Of a stretch of 64,000 nt of DNA, positions 56,544 through 64,000 are shown piece by piece. Under the pieces are notes generated by a model that saw nothing but the letters and a program-made list of their open reading frames with translations, was not told where the DNA came from and did no database searches. How positions within the stretch are numbered: position 1 is the first letter of the stretch; each line of letters begins with the position of its first letter. The position numbers and the translations under genes are program-made. Origin of the DNA: Burkholderia sp. BCC0322. GTDB taxonomy: Bacteria > Pseudomonadota > Gammaproteobacteria > Burkholderiales > Burkholderiaceae. The DNA is taken from positions 682,001 through 746,000 of the forward strand of contig NZ_CADFDU010000002.1 in NCBI RefSeq assembly GCF_902833045.1, read 5' to 3'.

Positions 56544-57413
56544 TCAATGCGCGGCGTGCGCCACCGGCGGCTGGTCCGTGCGCTGCGCGGCCCGTTCTTC
56601 GATCAGGCGGCCGCGCGCGGACAGCCGCAGCCAGTGTCGCAGCGCGATCAACGCACCGATCACGCTCATCATCGAGCCGGGAATCCACAGCAGCAGGCCG
56701 CCGATCTGCTGATCGCGCAGCGGGCTCAGCCACGTGAACGCACGGCCGCAGATCGAATAGATCGGATACAGCTCGTGCGGCGTGAAGAAGATCAGCGCGC
56801 CGAGCGCGATCTGCGGCGGGATCGCCGCGACGACGATCAGGATCCGGCGGCCCGGCGACAACCGCGCGGGCGGCGCGGGGCGCGGATCGACGACGAGCCA
56901 CCAGAACAGCAGCCCGTCGATCACCATGCTCCAGTTCATCACGCGATAGAGACGCCAGTCGAGCATCGCGATGAAGTGGATCGGCGACAGCAACCAGAAG
57001 TAGATCAGCCCGACGAACAGCACGACCGCGACGACCGGATGGAACACCACGTCGAGCGTCGCGCGCACGGGCGCCCACGCGAGCGCGGGGCGCACGAAAC
57101 GCTGCCGCCAGCGGAACGGGATGCCCGCTCGAATCGCCGCGCCCGGATAGGACAGCGCAATGAAGAACGGCCCGAGGTGGTGGAGTACCAGATGCTGCGC
57201 GCGATGCAGGAAGAACTCGTGCTCGAAGAAATAGTCGAGCCGCGTATGCAGCGCGACGTAGAGCGCCGTCAGCCCGAACCAGAACGAAAACTGCCGCAGC
57301 GGCGACACCTTCGCCTTCTTCACGCCGCGTGCGAACAGCACGGCGGCGATCAGCACCGCGATCACCACGGTGGGCGACGGTTCCCACGGATCGAGCCAGT
57401 ACAGGAGGTTCAT
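56544..57413 (-). CDS. Cytochrome c oxidase assembly factor, CtaG/caa3 type
   Basis: A 289-residue membrane protein of the Caa3_CtaG family with about seven spans and conserved histidines (ALHTRLDYFF, HRAQHLVLHHLGP). Relatives help assemble the copper centre of cytochrome oxidases. It is downstream of, and likely co-transcribed with, a PCu(A)C chaperone and an Sco protein (10-base gap), which supports a copper delivery role. Confidence 0.87.
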   Translation of the reverse strand: MNLLYWLDPWEPSPTVVIAVLIAAVLFARGVKKAKVSPLRQFSFWFGLTALYVALHTRLDYFFEHEFFLHRAQHLVLHHLGPFFIALSYPGAAIRAGIPFRWRQRFVRPALAWAPVRATLDVVFHPVVAVVLFVGLIYFWLLSPIHFIAMLDWRLYRVMNWSMVIDGLLFWWLVVDPRPAPPARLSPGRRILIVVAAIPPQIALGALIFFTPHELYPIYSICGRAFTWLSPLRDQQIGGLLLWIPGSMMSVIGALIALRHWLRLSARGRLIEERAAQRTDQPPVAHAAH

Positions 57414-57423
57414 CGCGCGGGCA

Positions 57424-57870
57424 TCACTTCGCCTGGGCCGGTGACTTCACGGCGAACGGCGCATCGACCGTTTCGCCGTCGGAGAACTTCAGGCGCAGGT
57501 GCACGGTGTCGCCCGGCTTGATCGCGTGCTTCGGCTCCTCGAGCATCAAGTGGTAGCCGCCCGGCGCGATGTCGACCTTGCCGCGCGCGGGGATCGTCAG
57601 CTTGTCGACCATTTCCATCTTCTGCGTCGAGCCGTTCGAGACGGTCTGGTGCAGCATCGCCATCCCGTAGTCGGGGCTGTCGACGTCGACGAGATCGACC
57701 GGCTTGTCGCTCGTGTTCACGAGCGTCACGTAGCCGCCGGCGGGCAGCTTGTTCGGCAGCCAGCGCACCCATGCGTTCTGCGCGGTGATCGCGCCGGCGG
57801 CATACGCGTGGGCGCCGGCGCACAGCGCGGCGAGGAGGGCGAGCGTCTTGAGGGTCGTTTTCGTTTTCAT
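57424..57870 (-). CDS. PCu(A)C periplasmic copper chaperone
   Basis: A 148-residue secreted protein with a signal peptide ending in YAAG (about residue 25). It has the copper-binding Met and His of the family (MLHQTVSNGSTQKMEM and GGYHLMLEEP). PCu(A)C delivers Cu(I) to the CuA or CuB site of oxidases together with Sco. Twelve bases after the sco gene on the same strand. Confidence 0.9.
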   Translation of the reverse strand: MKTKTTLKTLALLAALCAGAHAYAAGAITAQNAWVRWLPNKLPAGGYVTLVNTSDKPVDLVDVDSPDYGMAMLHQTVSNGSTQKMEMVDKLTIPARGKVDIAPGGYHLMLEEPKHAIKPGDTVHLRLKFSDGETVDAPFAVKSPAQAK

Positions 57871-57882
57871 GTCGGGATGAAT

Positions 57883-58518
57883 TCAGGTCGTGGAGGCGGT
57901 GTCGATGATCCGGCGCACATCGGCGGCGATGGCGTCGGGCGAGTCGCGGTCGGTCGCAAGCAGGCGGGCGCGGCCGCTCGCGTCGAAGATGTAGACGGCC
58001 GAGCTGTGCGTGACTTCGTAGCCGCCGGACGGATCGCGCTTTTCCATCTGGTACGCGACGCGATAGCGCTTCGCGAGCGATTCGATCTGGCGGTCGGTGC
58101 CGGTCAAGCCGCGCGCATGCACGGCGTCGAATGCGGCGACATACGATTGCATGGCCTGCGGCGTGTCGCGCGCGGGGTCGACCGAGACGAACAGGATGCG
58201 CACGTTGTTGGCCTGCGGGCCGAGCTTCGCCAGCACTTCCATCAGCCGCGCCATCGTTTCGGGGCAGACATCGGGGCAGTGCGTGTAGCCGAAGTAGACG
58301 AACGCGACCTGGCCGTGGAATGCATCGGCGTCAATGGGGTGACCGTCGCCACCCGTCAGCGTGAACGACAGGTCGGGCAGGTGGCCGGTGACGTTGGTCA
58401 GGTTCCAGCGCGGCTCGTCGTGCGTGCACGCGGCGAGCGCCACGGCGGCGGCGAGGGCCGCGGCCGTGCGGATGAGGCGGGAGAAGCGCCGGTGCGGCGC
58501 AGTGCGGGCAGACGACAT
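57883..58518 (-). CDS. Sco1/SenC family copper/redox protein
   Basis: A 211-residue lipoprotein (lipobox LAAC near residue 32) with a thioredoxin fold. The copper-binding cysteines are in GYTHCPDVCPET and the distal His is in EVTHSSAVYIFD. Sco proteins metallate the CuA site of cytochrome oxidase. Start ATG 58518; the long upstream frame is Arg-rich and not family-like. First gene of the sco-pcuC-ctaG-like operon. Confidence 0.92.
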   Translation of the reverse strand: MSSARTAPHRRFSRLIRTAAALAAAVALAACTHDEPRWNLTNVTGHLPDLSFTLTGGDGHPIDADAFHGQVAFVYFGYTHCPDVCPETMARLMEVLAKLGPQANNVRILFVSVDPARDTPQAMQSYVAAFDAVHARGLTGTDRQIESLAKRYRVAYQMEKRDPSGGYEVTHSSAVYIFDASGRARLLATDRDSPDAIAADVRRIIDTASTT

Positions 58519-58799
58519 CCTGGGGCTCGATCGGACGGAATGATGGCCGCCGGCGGCGCCATGCGTCGCGGGGCAGGCGGTTGCGACTGTAGCGCAATTC
58601 GCGCGCCTGCGTCCTTTCGAAACCCGTACGCGGCGGGCGAGCGGGGCAATATGTCGCAGTTGACGCGGGCGGCGGCGCGCTGCCCGCGAGGCACCGGTTT
58701 CGCCCATCTCAATACGCAGGCGCGGTAAGATGCGCACAATTCCATTCGCGCAGCGGCCGCCCGGGGCGTTTGCCGGCCGACCCTCACACTATCGAATCG

Positions 58800-59552
58800 A
58801 TGCAATCCGTTCCGGCTTCCCTGTCCCTGACCGATACCGCGTTCTTCTTCGACTTCGACGGCACGCTCGTCGAACTGGCGCCCACGCCCGACAGCATTCA
58901 TGTTCCACCGTCGCTGCCGACGCTGCTCGACGAGCTGCGGCGCCGCTCGCACGGCGCGGTTGCGATCGTGTCCGGGCGCGGTATCGACAACATCGACACG
59001 TTCCTGAAGATGCCCGGCCTGCCGATCGCCGGCCTGCACGGCGCAGAGCGCCGCGATGCGAACGGCGACACGCAGCGCATCGGCTTCAACGACGAACGTC
59101 TGCTGCGCATCGAGCGCGAGCTGGCGGCCGTCGTCGACCGTCATCCGGGCATGCTGCTCGAAATCAAGGGTGCGGCCGTCGCGCTGCACTACCGCAACGC
59201 GCCCGAGCGCGAGGCGGCTGCGCGCGCGGCCACCGAGCGCCTCGTCGCAGACTACGCCGACGCGTATGTGCTGCAGCCCGGCAAGATGGTGTTCGAGATC
59301 AAGCCGAAAGGCGTCGACAAGGGGCGCGCGCTCGCCGCGTTCCTCGACGAGCCGCCGTTTGCCGGCCGCGTGCCGGTGTTCGCGGGCGACGACCTGACCG
59401 ACGAGAAGGGCTTCGCGGTGGTCAACGCGCGCGGCGGCCTGTCGATCAAGGTCGGCGCGGGTGAGACGTCCGCCCGCATGCGGCTCGATTCGGTCGACGC
59501 GCTGCATGATCAGATCGCGCGCTGGCTCGGTGCGGGGCAGCCGGACGCATGA
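58800..59552 (+). CDS. otsB: Trehalose-6-phosphate phosphatase
   Basis: HAD-family enzyme of 250 residues that dephosphorylates trehalose 6-phosphate. Motif I is FFFDFDGTLVELAPTPD, motif II is in IVSGRG, the Lys motif is in EIKPKGVDKG and the metal motif is FAGDDLTDEKGF. The ATG at 58800 is used; the frame begins ten codons upstream at TTG. It overlaps otsA by four bases (ATGA), so the two enzymes of the pathway are coupled. Confidence 0.94.
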   Translation: MQSVPASLSLTDTAFFFDFDGTLVELAPTPDSIHVPPSLPTLLDELRRRSHGAVAIVSGRGIDNIDTFLKMPGLPIAGLHGAERRDANGDTQRIGFNDERLLRIERELAAVVDRHPGMLLEIKGAAVALHYRNAPEREAAARAATERLVADYADAYVLQPGKMVFEIKPKGVDKGRALAAFLDEPPFAGRVPVFAGDDLTDEKGFAVVNARGGLSIKVGAGETSARMRLDSVDALHDQIARWLGAGQPDA

Positions 59553-60928
59553 GTCGCCTCATCATTGTTTCAAACCGCGTTGCGCCGATTTCGGAAGGCG
59601 AACCGGCGGCGGGCGGTCTCGCGATCGGCGTGTACGATGCGCTGAAGGAGACCGGCGGCATGTGGTTCGGCTGGAGCGGCGAGGTCGTCGCGTCCGGCGC
59701 GCCGCAGATCCGCGTCGAGGAGCACGGTCCGGTCACGTTCGCGACCATCGGCCTGTCGCGGCGCGACTACGACCAGTATTACCGCGGCTTCTCGAACGCG
59801 ACGCTGTGGCCCGCGTTTCACTACCGCGCCGACCTGATCCAGTACGACCGTCACGAGTTCGAAGGCTATGGCCGCGTGAACGTGTGGCTCGCCCAGCAGC
59901 TCGTACCGCTGCTCCAGGACGACGATGTGATCTGGGTGCACGACTATCACCTGATCCCGTTCGCGCGCGCACTGCGCGCGGCCGGCGTGAAGAACCGCAT
60001 CGGCTTCTTCCTGCACATCCCGTTTCCGGCCGCGCAGGTGCTGGTCAACGTGCCGCCGCATCGCGATCTCGTCGAGTCGCTGTGCGCATTCGACCTGCTC
60101 GGATTCCAGACCGAGCCCGACCTGCGTGCGTTCTGCGACTACGTTGAATCGGAAGCAGATGGCGTGATCGAGCACGATGGCCACCTGGCGACGGTGCGCG
60201 CATTCGGCAGGACGCTGCGCGCGGCCGCCTATCCGATCGGCGTGCATCCGGACGAGATCGCGTCGCTCGCGCAGGCCGGCGAGCACGGCAAAGCGGTGCG
60301 CACGCTCGCGACCTCGCTGCGTGGTCGCAAGCTGATCATGAGCGTCGACCGGCTCGATTACTCGAAGGGGCTCGTCGAGCGCTTTCGCGCGTTCGAGAAG
60401 CTGCTCGAACACGAGCCGTCGCATCGCAATCGCGTGTCGTTCCTGCAGATTGCGCCGTCGACCCGCGCGGAGCTGCGCGCGTACCAGGACATCCGCCTGC
60501 AGCTTGAGGGGGAGTCGGGGCGCATCAACGGACGCTTCGCCGAGCTCGACTGGGCGCCGATCCTCTATATTCATCGCCAGTACGACCGCCAGCTGCTCGC
60601 GGCGCTGTACCGGCTCGCGCGGGTCGGCTATGTGACGCCGCTGCGCGACGGGATGAACCTCGTCGCGAAGGAATACGTGTCCGCGCAGAATCCGGAGGAT
60701 CCGGGCGTGCTCGTGCTGTCGCGCTTCGCGGGCGCCGCACGCGAGTTGACGGGGGCGCTGATCGTCAATCCGATCGATATCGACGGGATGGCCGATGCGT
60801 TGTCGCAGGCGTTGACGATGCCGCTCGCCGAGCGGCGCGCGCGTTATACCGACATGATCGCGCAGCTTCGCGAGAACAACGTGTCGGTGTGGCGCGACAA
60901 CTTCCTGCGCGATCTGCAGCGCGCGTAA
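59549..60928 (+). CDS. otsA: Trehalose-6-phosphate synthase
   Basis: GT20 enzyme of 459 residues that joins UDP-glucose and glucose 6-phosphate, giving trehalose for osmotic and desiccation protection. Conserved segments are [23 protein letters not shown] (here [12 protein letters not shown]), GFFLHIPFP and the C-terminal [18 protein letters not shown]. It follows otsB with a four-base overlap and precedes a strong terminator. Confidence 0.96.
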   Translation: MSRLIIVSNRVAPISEGEPAAGGLAIGVYDALKETGGMWFGWSGEVVASGAPQIRVEEHGPVTFATIGLSRRDYDQYYRGFSNATLWPAFHYRADLIQYDRHEFEGYGRVNVWLAQQLVPLLQDDDVIWVHDYHLIPFARALRAAGVKNRIGFFLHIPFPAAQVLVNVPPHRDLVESLCAFDLLGFQTEPDLRAFCDYVESEADGVIEHDGHLATVRAFGRTLRAAAYPIGVHPDEIASLAQAGEHGKAVRTLATSLRGRKLIMSVDRLDYSKGLVERFRAFEKLLEHEPSHRNRVSFLQIAPSTRAELRAYQDIRLQLEGESGRINGRFAELDWAPILYIHRQYDRQLLAALYRLARVGYVTPLRDGMNLVAKEYVSAQNPEDPGVLVLSRFAGAARELTGALIVNPIDIDGMADALSQALTMPLAERRARYTDMIAQLRENNVSVWRDNFLRDLQRA

Positions 60929-60946
60929 CCGGCGGTTCATCGAGCA

Positions 60947-60987
60947 ATGAAAAAGCCGCAGTGCGAGGCGCACTGCGGCTTTTTTGT
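60947..60987. terminator. Bidirectional terminator otsA / ABC exporter
   Basis: Perfect 15-bp stem from 60951-60965 to 60969-60983 with an AGG loop. A's on one side and T's on the other make it work in both directions between convergent genes. Confidence 0.92.
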
Positions 60988-61005
60988 CGGCTGCGGGCCG
61001 GGACG

Positions 61006-62928
61006 TCAGGCCACGCGTTCGCCGGTCGGCGTGCTGCCGTCGGGAGCCGGGTGATGACGGCCGTGCTGCTTCGCGAGCAGGTCGCGGTACAGGCCCGGGC
61101 GGTTGCGCAGCACGTCGGGCGCGCCGTCGTCGACCACCTTGCCGTTGTTCATCACGATGATCCGGTCGAAGTTGCGCAGCGTCGACAGGCGGTGCGCGAT
61201 CGCGATCACCGTGCGGCCCACCATCAGGCGGTCGAGCGCGCTCTGGATCGCTTCCTCGGATGCGCTGTCGAGCGCGGACGTCGCTTCGTCGAGCAGCAGG
61301 ATCGGCGCATCCTTCAGGATCGCACGCGCGATCGCGATGCGCTGGCGCTGGCCGCCCGACAGCTTGACGCCGCGGTCGCCGACGATCGTGTCATAGCCTT
61401 CCGGCATCGCTTCGATGAACTCCGCGCAGCGCGCATCGCGCGCGGCGGCGAGCACTTCGTCACGGGTCGCTTCGGGGCGGCCGTACGCGATGTTGTCGTA
61501 GATCGTCCGGTGCAGCAGCGAGATGTCCTGCGGCACGAGCGCGATCGCGTGGCGCAGGCTGTCCTGCGTGATCGTCTTCACGTCCTGGCCGTCGACCTGC
61601 ACGGAGCCGTCCTGCGTGTCGTAGAAGCGCTGCAGCAGCGCGAGCACGGTCGACTTGCCGGCGCCCGACTTGCCGATCAGGCCGACGCGCTGGCCCGGCT
61701 CGATATGGAGGTCGAAGTGGTCGAGGATCGGGCGGCGGTGCGGATACGCGAACGTCACGCGCTCGAAGTCGACGCGGCCGCCCTTGGCCGACAGCGGCTG
61801 CGCGTCGGAGCGGTCCGGCATCCCGTGCGGCTCGAGCAGCGTCTTGACCGCTTCGGACAGGCGCGCGATGTGCTGCGTGACGTCAACCAGTGCGACCGCG
61901 AGATCGCGCGTGCCGTGCAGGATCGTGAAGCCGAGCGAGCTGACCAGCACGATGTCGCCCGACGTCGCGCGGCCCTGGTCCCACAGCCACAGCGCCCAGC
62001 CGAGCAGGCCGGCGGACAGCATCGCGGTGATCACGGCGTGCAGCAGGCGCAGCTTCTCGAGATAGAGCAGGCTCTGCTGGCGCGCATCCATCTCGGCCTT
62101 GACCGTCGCGCCGAAGCGTTTCTGTTCACGCAGCGTCATCCCGAACGCACGCACGAGCCCCATGTTGCCGATCACGTCGACGAGCTCGCCGTCGACCGCC
62201 GCGGCCTTCGCCGCGAACGCGTGGTGGCGCGCGGAGCCGCGACCGGCCAGCTTGAACAGCACGACGGAGAGCACCGCGGAGCAGCCGAGCAGGCCGGCCG
62301 CCATCATCGGATTGACGACGATGATCATCAGGATCGCGCCCATCACCGCGATGCACGGAGGCAGTACGTTCCACGCCATCGTGTTTTCCGACGTGTAGAC
62401 GGCGTTCGACGTGGCCGTGATGCGGCTCGCGAGCGTGCCGGGCTGCTTTTCGGCGTAGTAGGTGGGCGAATGGCCGATCAGGTACTGGAACAGGTCGCGC
62501 CGCAGGTCGCCGGTGACCGCGACGAACGTGTGCGCGGCGAACCAGCCACCGACGCGCCACAGCAGGTTGTCGGCGGCGATCAGCCCGACGAGCAGCGCGA
62601 ATGCGCTCCACAGCGGGCCGGGGTGATGCCGCCCGGTCGCCAGCACGTCGATCAGGTGCTTGATCGCGTATTGCGAGCCGAGCGCGCAGCCGACGGCGGC
62701 CAGCACGCTGCAGAGCACGATCAGGTGGGCGACGGGATGAAGCCGAATGTAGCGGAACAGGAACGCGATCGGCCGGTGCGCGTAGCTCGACAGCTTCGCG
62801 TTATGGGCGTTGCGCTGGGCAGGGGTGAGAGATTCCAAAATATGCGTGCGGTGATTCGGTGATTGAGCGTGGCGGCTGGATCGCAGGCCGGCGGTCGCCC
62901 GGACTGAATAATCCGGCATTGTAAACAA
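61006..62928 (-). CDS. ABC exporter, fused permease-ATPase (MsbA/lipid-type)
   Basis: Half-transporter of up to 640 residues with six membrane helices (about residues 60-350) and one ATPase domain: Walker A GLIGKSGAGKST, Q-loop LVPQDISLL, signature LSGGQRQRIAIARA, Walker B ILLLDEATSALD and the switch His in IAIAHRLS. It forms a homodimer or heterodimer that exports a lipid, peptide or drug; the substrate is not evident. The start is uncertain: ATGs at 62928 and 62919 and a TTG near 62838 (LESLTPAQ) are possible, and none has a good ribosome site. Confidence 0.85.
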   Translation of the reverse strand: MFTMPDYSVRATAGLRSSRHAQSPNHRTHILESLTPAQRNAHNAKLSSYAHRPIAFLFRYIRLHPVAHLIVLCSVLAAVGCALGSQYAIKHLIDVLATGRHHPGPLWSAFALLVGLIAADNLLWRVGGWFAAHTFVAVTGDLRRDLFQYLIGHSPTYYAEKQPGTLASRITATSNAVYTSENTMAWNVLPPCIAVMGAILMIIVVNPMMAAGLLGCSAVLSVVLFKLAGRGSARHHAFAAKAAAVDGELVDVIGNMGLVRAFGMTLREQKRFGATVKAEMDARQQSLLYLEKLRLLHAVITAMLSAGLLGWALWLWDQGRATSGDIVLVSSLGFTILHGTRDLAVALVDVTQHIARLSEAVKTLLEPHGMPDRSDAQPLSAKGGRVDFERVTFAYPHRRPILDHFDLHIEPGQRVGLIGKSGAGKSTVLALLQRFYDTQDGSVQVDGQDVKTITQDSLRHAIALVPQDISLLHRTIYDNIAYGRPEATRDEVLAAARDARCAEFIEAMPEGYDTIVGDRGVKLSGGQRQRIAIARAILKDAPILLLDEATSALDSASEEAIQSALDRLMVGRTVIAIAHRLSTLRNFDRIIVMNNGKVVDDGAPDVLRNRPGLYRDLLAKQHGRHHPAPDGSTPTGERVA

Positions 62929-63401
62929 GGCCGCGTGTCGCGCTGCGCGAATCTTGCCTTGGCCGGGGGCTCGCGATCGATTTTGAGATAAAATCCGGCA
63001 TCCCGTCCTGCCTCATGTGCCGGAATCACGCTGCCGGCAGTCACGGGGGCAAGGAATGCCAAAAGGGCCTTCCACTCTAGAACGGACACCCAAGTCCGCG
63101 GGTTGCAAAGTGTTGCACCTTTGTAACAAAGTAAAGTGTTTGAAATGTTGTGCGCCGTATCGGGATTAACCCTAGATAATCGGCTCCGGGTTCGATTCCA
63201 GGTTTTTTACGAACCCCTGTCAACGGGTCTTCGTTTCAAACGTTCTATGCCTGTCGCGTCGCCGACGCTCCTTGAGCAGCGCGGGTTTGACGCCCCCGGC
63301 AGGCTGATTCGTCCGATCTTTGGACGACATGCATCCAGCCCGGACCGCCGGCAGGTTGCCGACCCATACCTGGTTTTTAGCCGAATTTTTAGGAGTTACG
63401 C
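62929..63401. other. 470-base regulatory gap between ABC exporter and glycosyltransferase
   Basis: No supported gene. It contains a 13-base palindrome and a flanking 8-base direct repeat (63107-63140), described separately, and the ribosome site of the downstream gene at its right end. Confidence 0.55.
63107..63140. promoter_or_regulatory. Palindrome flanked by direct repeats, possible operator
   Basis: CTTTGT-A-ACAAAG (63119-63131) is a perfect palindrome around one base. AAAGTGTT occurs at 63107-63114 and again at 63133-63140, 26 bases apart, on either side of it. This is the layout of a repressor or activator site; the protein is unknown. Confidence 0.4.
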
Positions 63402-64000
63402 ATGCGAATCGCCCAAATCGCTCCGTTGCACGAAGCGGTGCCCCCGAAACTGTACGGTGGTACCGAGCGAGTGGTGTCCTACCTCACCGAAGCACTTGTC
63501 GAGATGGGACACGACGTCACGCTCTTCGCGAGCGGCGATTCGCAAACCTCCGCGAAGCTCGAAGCGTGCTGGCCGCAGGCGCTGCGCCTCGACCCGACGA
63601 TCCGCGACGTGATGGCCCCGCACATGCTGCTCCTCGAGCAGGTGCGCCGCCGCGCGGAAGAGTTCGATGTCCTGCACTGCCACATCGACTACTACCCGTT
63701 CTCGCTGTTCTCGCGCCAGCCGGTCCCGCACCTGACGACGATGCACGGCCGTCTCGACCTGCCGGAACTGCAGCCGATCTTCAACGCATTCAGCGACGTG
63801 CCGGTCGTGTCGATCTCCGACAACCAGCGCATCCCGCTGCCGCAGGCGAACTGGCTGTCGACCGTCTACCACGGCCTGCCGGAAAACCTGCTGACGCCGA
63901 TCCCGAACGTGAAGCCGAGCTACCTCGCGTTCCTGGGCCGCATCTCGCCGGAGAAGCGCGTCGACACGGCGATCCGCATCGCCGAGCAGGCCGGCCTGCC
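63402..64000 (+). CDS. Glycosyltransferase family 4 protein, N-terminal part (cut by window end)
   Basis: Only about 199 residues are visible. MRIAQIAPLHEAVPPKLYGGTERVVSYLTEALVEMGHDVTLFASGDS is the GT-B N-terminal domain of family 4 retaining glycosyltransferases. The start of the C-terminal domain, LAFLGRISPEKRVDTAIRIAE, is just reached. AGGAG lies six bases before the ATG. Acceptor and donor cannot be told; trehalose genes nearby do not prove a link. Confidence 0.85.
   Translation, partial: MRIAQIAPLHEAVPPKLYGGTERVVSYLTEALVEMGHDVTLFASGDSQTSAKLEACWPQALRLDPTIRDVMAPHMLLLEQVRRRAEEFDVLHCHIDYYPFSLFSRQPVPHLTTMHGRLDLPELQPIFNAFSDVPVVSISDNQRIPLPQANWLSTVYHGLPENLLTPIPNVKPSYLAFLGRISPEKRVDTAIRIAEQAGL

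Noticed and set aside
60889-62862. 657-codon plus-strand frame
   Set aside because: Antisense to the ABC exporter, whose Walker and signature motifs are intact on the minus strand.

Overview
The window looks like a stretch of a Burkholderia chromosome, most likely chromosome 1 of a Burkholderia cepacia complex member. The evidence is very GC-rich DNA with strong GC3 codon bias, betaproteobacterial gene order (rne<>rluC; rpmF-plsX-fabHDG-acpP-fabF; rpoE-rseAB-mucD-lepA-lepB-rnc-era-recO-pdxJ-acpS-nagZ), an EF-P with Arg32 beside earP, and Burkholderia-style low-complexity tails on RNase E and RNase III. The species is inferred from gene content and sequence recall, not from a search.

Layout. 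0-5.3 kb (+): the end of pncB, a LutC-like protein, a NhaD-type antiporter, a 2-hydroxyacid dehydrogenase and rmuC. 5.4-9.3 kb (-): a molybdenum cofactor operon, moaA-mobA-moeA, followed by a small membrane protein and an acetyltransferase. 9.5-16.4 kb: rne (-) is divergent from rluC (+) across a 725-base gap. rluC is followed by a HAD phosphatase, a Rieske protein and SppA. 16.5-17.8 kb (-): an RsmI-like methyltransferase and Maf. 18-24.8 kb (+): yceD-rpmF and the fatty acid synthesis cluster. 24.8-37.9 kb (+): the sigma-E envelope-stress operon, followed by lepA, lepB, rnc, era, recO, pdxJ, acpS and nagZ. 38-41.6 kb (-): an NtrC-type regulator, efp and earP. 41.6-45 kb (+): uvrC, pgsA, three tRNA-Gly(GCC) genes and tRNA-Cys(GCA).

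45-50.8 kb is an accessory region starting directly behind the tRNA terminator. It is visibly poorer in GC and looser in codon use. It holds a broken phage-type D12 adenine methylase, two TadE-like pseudopilins, a TadG-like protein with a von Willebrand A domain, a zinc-ribbon membrane protein, a second TadG-like protein without that domain, a small orphan protein, and the 3' end of a cis-prenyltransferase gene that kept its terminator. No Tad ATPase, secretin, platform protein or major Flp pilin is present.

50.8-64 kb returns to core-like DNA. It holds an acetyltransferase, an XRE-cupin regulator, a ParD-like protein coupled to a methionine aminopeptidase, a free-methionine sulfoxide reductase, a LysR/pirin divergent pair, an ElaA-like acetyltransferase, a copper-handling operon (sco-pcuC-ctaG-like, -), trehalose synthesis genes otsB-otsA, an ABC exporter (-), and the start of a glycosyltransferase cut by the window edge.

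I found no complete system that I would call new. The items most worth a second look are the orphan Tad-like module, the GAFDGA variant regulator, the 13-bp perfect hairpin in front of rnc, and the ParD-like/map coupling.
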